Part shown: positions 57,537 through 64,000 of the stretch, in pieces
Layout: the number at the start of each line of letters is the position of its first letter
Numbering within the stretch: position 1 is the first letter of the stretch
Origin: Marasmius tenuissimus
Lineage: Eukaryota > Basidiomycota > Agaricomycetes > Agaricales > Marasmiaceae
Reading direction: 5' to 3'
Length of the DNA: 64,000 bases
NCBI GenBank assembly: GCA_029532415.1
Contig: JAQOTA010000067.1
Span: 434,001-498,000 of the forward strand
Notes under the pieces: model-generated
Databases searched by the model: none
What the model was told of the DNA's origin: nothing
The model's input: the letters and a program-made list of their open reading frames with translations, nothing else
Made by a program: the position numbers and the translations under genes

Positions 57537-59370
57537 AGAATCAAGAATTCATCACCCCTGTCCTCTTCAAAGATGTTGACACTCGCCCTCGGATACGACC
57601 CAAAACAAATCTCCGAATCATCAGGTACATGCAGATCATCAAGACCACTGGAAAGTCATCTCGGGGGCTCATGCGGTCGACTGGGAGGTCCAGACCGAAT
57701 TCTTCAGCTTTGGCTAACCCAGTCCGAGTGAGCGGAGCCAAAAGAATAAGAAGATCGTGATATACGCACATGTAGCCCCCATGTCATATTCGTTCAGTCC
57801 GTGACTTCTCAATTCCAGTAACCCGCAGTCTAGTATATAAATTCAATGGGACCAAACCTGGATAAGAACACTCTTGAAGAATAACCTTAAAGATAGCTCT
57901 GGGAATATCAAGACTTCCGATCAAACAGGAAGGAAGTTTGCCTCTCGAGTCTGTGTCTGAAGGACGAGGCTTATAACAAACAGTCTGCATCATGAACAGA
58001 CGACCATATGTCACCATACAGTCACTGTGAATAGGCAGTTGAATCTGGCACGGAGTCTACAGAATAATCACGTATGATTCGGTACGTGGAGTGATCTGGG
58101 AAGGTTTCCTGTCGACTTCATGTCCGTGGGCTGTAGGTAACAGTAGTGGTCTCACGTGAGTGTAGTGTAAGAACAGAGGTCTCGAATACGTATTGTTTGG
58201 ATCGGCCTACTCATGACTTGTTTTGTTGGCATTGTTGTTCATATATCGTTGATCAGCTTTATCGTTTGATACTTGACAGGGCTCGAACACACCTGAAAGA
58301 TCCCGGGGCAAAGCAAGACAGATGATACCTTCAATATTCAATAATTCTGTTCTATCCTAAAAAGCTGAATGAGTTTGAGCGCATCGAGACCTTCGGGCAC
58401 ATGCTTACTACAGATCGAGTAGAGGTTAGACCGTAAAGGAGGTGACCTTGTTGCCGATCTAATGTACTTGAACAGTTGAACAGCAAACGATTAGCGCCTT
58501 TTCAGTCAATCGTATACGGGAAGTGGGGGAGCGAGCCGCCGTAAAATGATCTAGTATGGCCAAAATTTGAGTTTGTTGACCGCCGGAGTTCTAGAACCAA
58601 ATGAATCAGGATCTAAGCCGCCCGGGAGACATGAACGGATAGCGTATCTGGCGCCATTGCTGTTTCATATACGTTCTTTAGACCTGACCTCAACGCGATA
58701 GCAACGCCAATCCCAACAAAACAATGAGCAAGGCCGTCGGTAACCCCCCAAAAATCCGACGTTCACTCTATTTGGAACTCCAACCCGGGTGGTTTCCCCC
58801 TTGAAGATTAATTCATTCAAGCTAGCAGCAGCCCGAAGCGATTGTGATAGTGAGTGGTCAAGGAATGTAAAGAAAGTGGATGGCCCGTCGACTGTCACGG
58901 TCAGGGGAATGAAGGGAAAACAGGCTGATCAGAGCGCGGTCATACCGTTGGCATGAGTTGGTACAATGAGTATCGTCTTCCGTCCATCTGGCTTTGGCCG
59001 CTGATTTGACTCGACCCAGAAAGCAGACATAATTGCTCTATATTACCTTTAGCCTCTTGTTGAGAAGACTCTTGTACTCCACTTTGTTACGAGGTGCGTG
59101 ATTATGGCGTCAAACGATTGTCAGGTGTCAAAGAGATGAACTAATTAGGTCTCGTTGAAATCCGCCAGGAGTAAGCAGCCAGCAAGTGAAAGTGAATAAA
59201 AGTCGAGTTGGGAAAGGGGAAAATGGAAGGCAAGTGATCTGAGGAGTTGAAATCAGTCTTCTGGGTGTGATTAAAGTCGCACAAGTTCTGGAGCTGCTCT
59301 GAGAGAATTGGAAAGTATATGATTTGTTGACAATCGGTACCGGGAACTAGACAAATTCATCCTTATTATA
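57537..59370. other. Region with unresolved minus-strand frames and repeat Z2
   Basis: Minus-strand frames at 57541-57771 and 57784-58017 (hydrophobic runs such as FPVVLMICMYLMI) could be exons of a membrane protein, but no complete model was found. Repeat Z2 (58440-58740) lies here. Confidence 0.3.
58440..58740 (-). repeat. Diverged repeat segment Z2 (paralogue of 51580-52060)
   Basis: See Z1. The minus-strand frame around 58680-58740 (CFVGIGVAIA) corresponds to FLGVGVAIS in Z1. The order of matching blocks is conserved. Confidence 0.35.
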
Positions 59371-59987
59371 ATGGAGCCACGCATACCTAGACCATTCGAT
59401 AGTGTTCGTGCCGCTGGGACCAGTGAATTGTCACTCGAGGAGGCAAGTACAGTATTTTCTTTCACTCTTCTCTGTTCAGATGACGTATTTACAGGCTTCC
59501 TCGGCGTCCGTCTAAGCGTACTCTCAGAAACGCTCATTGATTATGTGCACAATGCCAAGTGGATGAGGCTCGTCGGCTCTCTCAACCTCCTTATCGCTAT
59601 GGATGGTATTATACGTGTGTTTGAGGCATTTCAGTATCTATATTCAATAGTCCAGACTTCAATGAACACTCGTTTACAAAAATCTTCGCTCGAGACCATC
59701 GTCTTTGAATACCTTCAGAAACGCTCTGCACTGTCGGTACCTCTCAAATTTATTTCGTTTTGGCGATGCCAAACCTCGGCGCTACTAGTCTTGATTATTA
59801 CATGGCCTCGGTGTAGATAACACCATAGGGGCGTTTTGGGTCATTTTTCTATTGCCGTCCGGGCTTACAACTCGCTCAATGCGCAGAAATCTCGCACTCA
59901 TCGGAATCAGCCTCGGCTCTATAGTTGTAGAGAAATACGTAGTAGGAAACGTTGCCAAGTATTCGTGGCTGGCGATTGGAAGATAAG
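59371..59987 (+). CDS. Probable membrane protein, model incomplete
   Basis: ATG 59371. Exon 1 is 59371-59446, and exon 2 starts at 59495 after a 48-nt intron (GTACAG..TTTACAG) that keeps the frame (LEEAS, then FLGVRLSVLSETLIDYV). A donor at about 59606 (GTATTA) leads to further exons I could not fix. A late frame ending at TAA 59985-59987 is coding-like and hydrophobic (GAFWVIFLLPSGLTTRS, then RNLALIGISLGSIVVEK). This points to several membrane spans. No family is named. Confidence 0.35.
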
Positions 59988-60062
59988 TAGGAGTGTTGAT
60001 TATCCGAGTGGCACGTAGTCCAGTAACCCATAATTGAAGATCTCCGCTATACTGTGAATAGA

Positions 60063-60353
60063 TTAGACAGGGAGAATTGCAACGGCGACAGACACATACG
60101 AAAGGACTTGTATCGCGAAGATGTGAAGAGTGATACTGTTCATGTGTTCAGAACTGACGGCGTATCGGGTGCCCAAATCATATGACTCACCTGCACACAG
60201 CAATATAAGATTTGTTGATATGACGTAAAATGTTAGTGCATGGCGAAAGTTGCGGTGCCACAAGTGCCTAATCCCGACAATGAGAAGAGTGGTGTTGCAT
60301 CCTGAGCGAGAGAAAGTATAAGCCAATATTATCCCCACACATTCAGTGAACAC
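60063..60353 (-). CDS. Probable membrane protein fragment
   Basis: A minus-strand frame from ATG 60353 to a stop at 60063, with a likely internal intron (GTGAGT near 60192 to CAG near 60138). Two hydrophobic helices are clear (NTTLLIVGIRHLW and ALTFYVISTNLILLC), with a third at the end (IQVLSYVSVAVAILPV). It may be the last part of a larger gene starting upstream near 60480. Confidence 0.3.
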   Translation of the reverse strand: MFTECVGIILAYTFSRSGCNTTLLIVGIRHLWHRNFRHALTFYVISTNLILLCAGESYDLGTRYAVSSEHMNSITLHIFAIQVLSYVSVAVAILPV

Positions 60354-60752
60354 CAGCGAACCTATGTGGATCCGATCAGCGTCTGACGGCGATGATCTGG
60401 ATACAGCAGTATGGTATCCTTAGATCAGACACTGTACATACACACTCAGTCTCATAGTTGATAATCAGCCAATGAGAACGTACTATTAGGATGAAGTACC
60501 GCGGTCAGCTTGTGGTCAGGTCAAGGGAGAATGGCAAAGTCTGGATAGATGATGATCAGACGCTGGCCAACGCTCGTCAGGTTGAACATACCTTATCAGT
60601 TGATAACCAGAGAATGGCCAGATCCTGTCGGAATATAGAGCTTCATCAGGCAAAGGCAGAATGGCCTTGTCCTGTCGGACGTGCACCAGGAGCTCTCAGG
60701 CTGACAATGATACAATCAATGAGTGATCAGTGAGAGTCATAATGAGATTGGT
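60354..60752. other. Intergenic region with diverged short repeats
   Basis: Two similar units (GAATGGCCAGATCCTGTCGG near 60613 and GAATGGCCTTGTCCTGTCGG near 60660) and the pair TCTCATAGTTGATA (about 60451) against the reverse of TATCAAACTATGAGA (about 61407) suggest subterminal repeats of the Plavaka transposon to the right. No gene. Confidence 0.4.
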
Positions 60753-60760
60753 CTACCAAT

Positions 60761-61362
60761 TAGTGTTGCCAACAGTCGGCTCGGGAGCCGCAGTTCCGGT
60801 TCCGGTACGGTTCCTTGAGCCGTTGACAGGGAGCGGTTCGGCTATATAAGCCGCTCGGAACAGTTAAACCACGGCTCGAGCCACTCGAATTTTTTCTTTC
60901 AACACTACCTTGCATTCACTTAGTGTATGGTACATACAGGTAGTTAAGATGGCTGCACATACAAAACCTTGATGTTCTGTGTGTCTAGAACCTGCACCCA
61001 CACTCACCAGCAGCTCCTGCACGTGACGACCCACTGGTGGGTGGACTCTCCCACACCAAGACCCGGGTGTCCTCTCCCCAAAAACCTTGTACACTGATTT
61101 TCATCAACTTTTATGCTGTAAAAACACTACAGTAGACTCTATGGCTGCAAATGTGCAGTACAGAGGGTCAGGAAAGACTGACCAGCCAATAAAATATAGA
61201 ATATTATTGGCAGTGGCTAGGACCGGTTCAACCGGTTCCGGAACCGTTACGAGCCGCTCCTCTAAATCGGTTCCCCGGGGAACCAATTGGCCGAGCGGTT
61301 CTGCCCCGGTCCGGTTCCGAATCGCTCAAGCCGCGGTTCGAGCCGAACTGTTGGCAACGCTA
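60761..61362. mobile_element. hAT-like non-autonomous element (602 bp)
   Basis: The ends are inverted: left TAGTGTTGCCAACAG then CGGCTCG, right (in reverse) TAGCGTTGCCAACAG then TTCGGCTCG. A perfect 8-bp target duplication CTACCAAT lies on both sides (60753-60760 and 61363-61370). Subterminal parts are full of GGTTCC/GGAACC and GAGCGGCT-type repeats, as seen in hAT elements. No transposase inside. It sits 98 bp downstream of the stop of the Plavaka transposase gene. Confidence 0.85.
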
Positions 61363-61467
61363 CTACCAATCTCATACTCAGACGAGGTTGGACTATTCAC
61401 ACCCTATCAAACTATGAGATGGTTATAACAGACTGATATTCACTGCATAAACGGTAGCAAAAGTATA

Positions 61468-64000
61468 CTAATTGTACTCGTCGCCGCTGTCCTCACTGTG
61501 AGACTCAGCCTCATAATCGACAACGTCCTTGTCGTCAGCTCCATCATCAACAATGCCCTCGCCGTCGTTGTCGTCCATATATGTAAACTTCCAGCCCGTC
61601 ATCATTTTGTCAAGGGTTTCCTCCTCCACCAAGTCTTCCTCATCTGACTCCTCATCCAACTCTGAGGCAACCTCCGAATTCCCCATGCTCTCGTTGTCGT
61701 CATCGCCATGGGCTTTGAGATCCCCATTCTCGTCGTAAGAGGGAATTGGGATGTTGTTTTCCCTCGCCTGCCGTTCAAGTTCACGAAGGTGCTCGTGAAA
61801 CTCAAGATGGCCTATACCTCCGCCACGGTAGCGCATGAACATGTCTGTGTCGGGAAAGCTATAGAGTAATTTATAAGTGATACAAATCAAACCCAAGCAG
61901 ATAGTACTCACATATTGATAAAGTAGTATAGGAAATCCTCTTCATCCTTCACGTACTGTCCCTCGTGAAACTCCTCGTATTTACGTGCCGATGAGTTTGA
62001 GGGAAGCAGCTCGGTCGTGTCATTCCATTCAAAGGCAGGGATTACATGTGAACACCAGATTACGCATGCTGGGTCCACAAAACCAAATGCTTCAGGATCC
62101 TTCACATCGAGAAAGCGGACTTTTGGTAAGTGCTTCATCTTCCATCCCCAAGTATAGCCCTCCTCAAACTCGAACCACCAAACAAACAGAAACTCCATGC
62201 GACGCATTCTACGTTTCGTAGGGTTGGTACCGCCGACATAGAGGACATTGGCGTGATAGATTCCAATGACCCGAGCCTACAGGAGGATGGGAGTCGTCAC
62301 TATCGCCCAACATCATGATGTGTGGCCGCCACCTGAAACCAATGGTCCCTTGCTTTCGGCGGCAGTCATATGAGGTGTAGTGGACTCGGAAACAAGAATG
62401 TTTGTAAAAACAATCGCCATCAACGTGTAGACGATACAACTTGTTATCCAGAATGGAGGCTGGATCAACGTCCAGAATGCACAATATCAAGTGTCGGTAG
62501 AGCTTCGCCTGAAAGCCCTGGTCGTATATAGTCAGCACCCCGCAAACAAGATACTTACAGTAATGCACGTACCTGCAGAGTGATGTCGGCCTTGGACATC
62601 TTTACTACGTTGTCCAACTCCACAGGGAGGTTTTGAGGGAATTGGTGATGTGACGAGATATCTGCTTCTAGTAGCTGCTTGTGGTTACCCGGACAGTGTG
62701 GTTGGCTACGTTCTGCCCTACGGCCAACCCTATGCTGAACCATGACAAGGGACGCTATCTGTCCTTCGGGCTTGTTCTTGTTGGTTATTTGGTACTTATT
62801 TTTGACGCGCCTGTGCTCCTGTTCACCCTGTAGTACATCTATTCATATGTTTTTGGATTGGAGTGTAGGAGAAACTTACAGCTTGGATGCTCATTCCATT
62901 GACGGTTCCATATGTGATAATTGAATCGGCTGCGTGCCCGAGCATGTGTGTCTTGTAATTCGTCATGTAAAAGTTCTTTGACCGGGGCTCTTTGTCTCCT
63001 CCAGGATCCCTCTTGAGATGTGACCGAACTTCGTTGTCAGTCTCCTTGGTTTTGATGGAGGCGACTGGCTTCAGGTACCAACAAAGGTAATCTCCTAGTT
63101 CTGAAGTTGCAGTCCTCAAAGACTGAATTGTCGAGTCTGTATGCTGCCTCAGGTTGTGGTAGCTGTCGTAAGTGGCGAAGACAAATAGAAAGTCTTGGAT
63201 CAGGTCATTGAGTTCCGGTGGGAACAGGCCCTGGAAACAGGGAAGAGCGCACTGTGAAAGGATGAGTAGATGTTACAGTTTGATTGGGGCCCGTTGCGTA
63301 CCTGTAAAGCGTCCTGGTAGTCGCAACCAGCAAACTTCGTGAACTGGGAAACTTTGCTCTTGAACCGACGAATTGTGCCGTTCCCAAAGGTCAGTACCTG
63401 GCGGTATTGTTGGTCTAGGTATTTGATTTGTTTCTTCCTCTTCAAGGCGCTCAGGATATGGACATTATGTTTTAAGAAGTCCGAGATCCTCCCTGTGAGG
63501 TTGTGAAAGCTGTCCGGAACGTACAGCTCATAGTGGTTCAATCCAAATGGTTGAAAGACTTTTGAGAATGTGCTCTGAGGAAGATATAAGTAAGAATGGG
63601 TGCAGCAAACGGTCTTGAGGTTCAGCTTACCTGCATAGGAAGTCCTGAAATCTTCTTTAGACGTTTCTGGACATGATCTTGATTCTCAACTGAGTATCCT
63701 TTCTTGAAGATCTTCTTGCGGGCCAACTTGATGCTTGCTACAACATCATTGCTGTCGCTGCAAGCAAGAGTAGTGCGCCAATGGGAATCCGACCGCGTTC
63801 CCAGGAAATGTACATCCTTCATCTGCGTCAAGCACAAGGCACAGGGATGCATCGAAAGGTACTTGATACAAGCCAACATAACCCTAGAAAAGAAAGGTAT
63901 TGAGATTGACGTAATGGTGGACTATAAGACAAAGGCTCACTTTTCGACATAGTTGGCGCTGTAGCAGAAGAACTGATAGAATATAAGCCGGATTATCCCA
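61468..64000 (-). mobile_element. Plavaka-type transposase gene, 3' part, runs off the right edge
   Basis: Minus-strand blocks: 63941-64000 (cut by the window), 63631-63883, 63302-63574, 62880-63251, 62573-62827, about 62280-62517, 61918 to about 62280, then the last exon to 61468. Most introns are GT..AG and about 50 nt. Recognised Plavaka features include CPxCL-like cysteines (HPCALCLTQ), LDQQYRQVLTFGNGTIRRF, QCALPCFQGLFPPE, YKTHMLGHAAD, GEQEHRRVK, then the HVDGDCFYKHSCFRVHYTS region, ARVIGIYHANVLYVGG, EFLFVWWFEFEEG and DMFMRYRGGGIGH near the end. The tail is strongly acidic (DDNESMGNSEVASELDEES). Near 62280 the frame changes with no usable intron: a TAG precedes ARVIGIYH, so a 1-2 nt shift is likely and the gene may be dead. 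Confidence 0.75.

Overview
The window looks like a gene-sparse, transposon-rich stretch of a basidiomycete (Agaricomycetes) nuclear chromosome. Genes are split by short GT-AG introns, mostly 45-65 nt. Two large transposase genes are of kinds common in mushroom-forming fungi (EnSpm/Tnp2 type and Plavaka type), and several unknown genes resemble agaricomycete-only families. A Rhizoctonia/Ceratobasidium-like source would fit, but that is an inference from family flavour only. I see no rRNA, tRNA or CRISPR.

Layout. 0-10 kb: a RING-finger gene (3.3-3.9 kb), a four-exon proline/asparagine-rich gene (6.0-7.1 kb) and a PHO80/Pcl-like cyclin (9.1-9.9 kb). 10-20 kb: a single-exon unknown gene, a 557-bp hAT-like element that encloses a small spliced gene, a six-exon gene with a nucleotidyltransferase signature, and a head-to-head pair of unknown genes at 18.2-19.9 kb. 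20-27 kb: a tail-anchored coiled-coil protein, a small spliced gene, a Tc1/mariner-like MITE and an F-box protein. 27.4-31.6 kb: an almost open Tnp2-type transposase. 32 kb: two small genes whose stops face each other 8 bp apart.

34.5-40 kb holds a tandem pair of MYB/SANT genes with matching exon structure. One copy appears to have turned a coding stretch into an intron, or else carries a frameshift. 40-46 kb is nearly gene-free apart from a small gene behind a textbook promoter at 41.6-42.3 kb and decayed sequence.

46-57.5 kb holds two duplicated copies of a nine- or ten-exon unknown gene. Copy 1 is open, with one GC-AG intron where copy 2 has GT-AG. Copy 2 is broken by a 442-bp hAT-like insertion with a perfect 8-bp target duplication. 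Diverged fragments that may come from a membrane-protein family lie between and after them. The right end (61.5-64 kb) is the 3' part of a Plavaka transposase on the minus strand that runs off the window. A 602-bp hAT-like element with a perfect 8-bp target duplication sits just behind its stop.

The genes do not form a pathway. The main story is genome dynamics: three separate hAT-like non-autonomous insertions, one mariner-like MITE, two transposases and two gene duplications within 64 kb, with no hAT transposase in view. All gene models come from hand-read splice sites and reading frames, so start codons and some exon borders are provisional.
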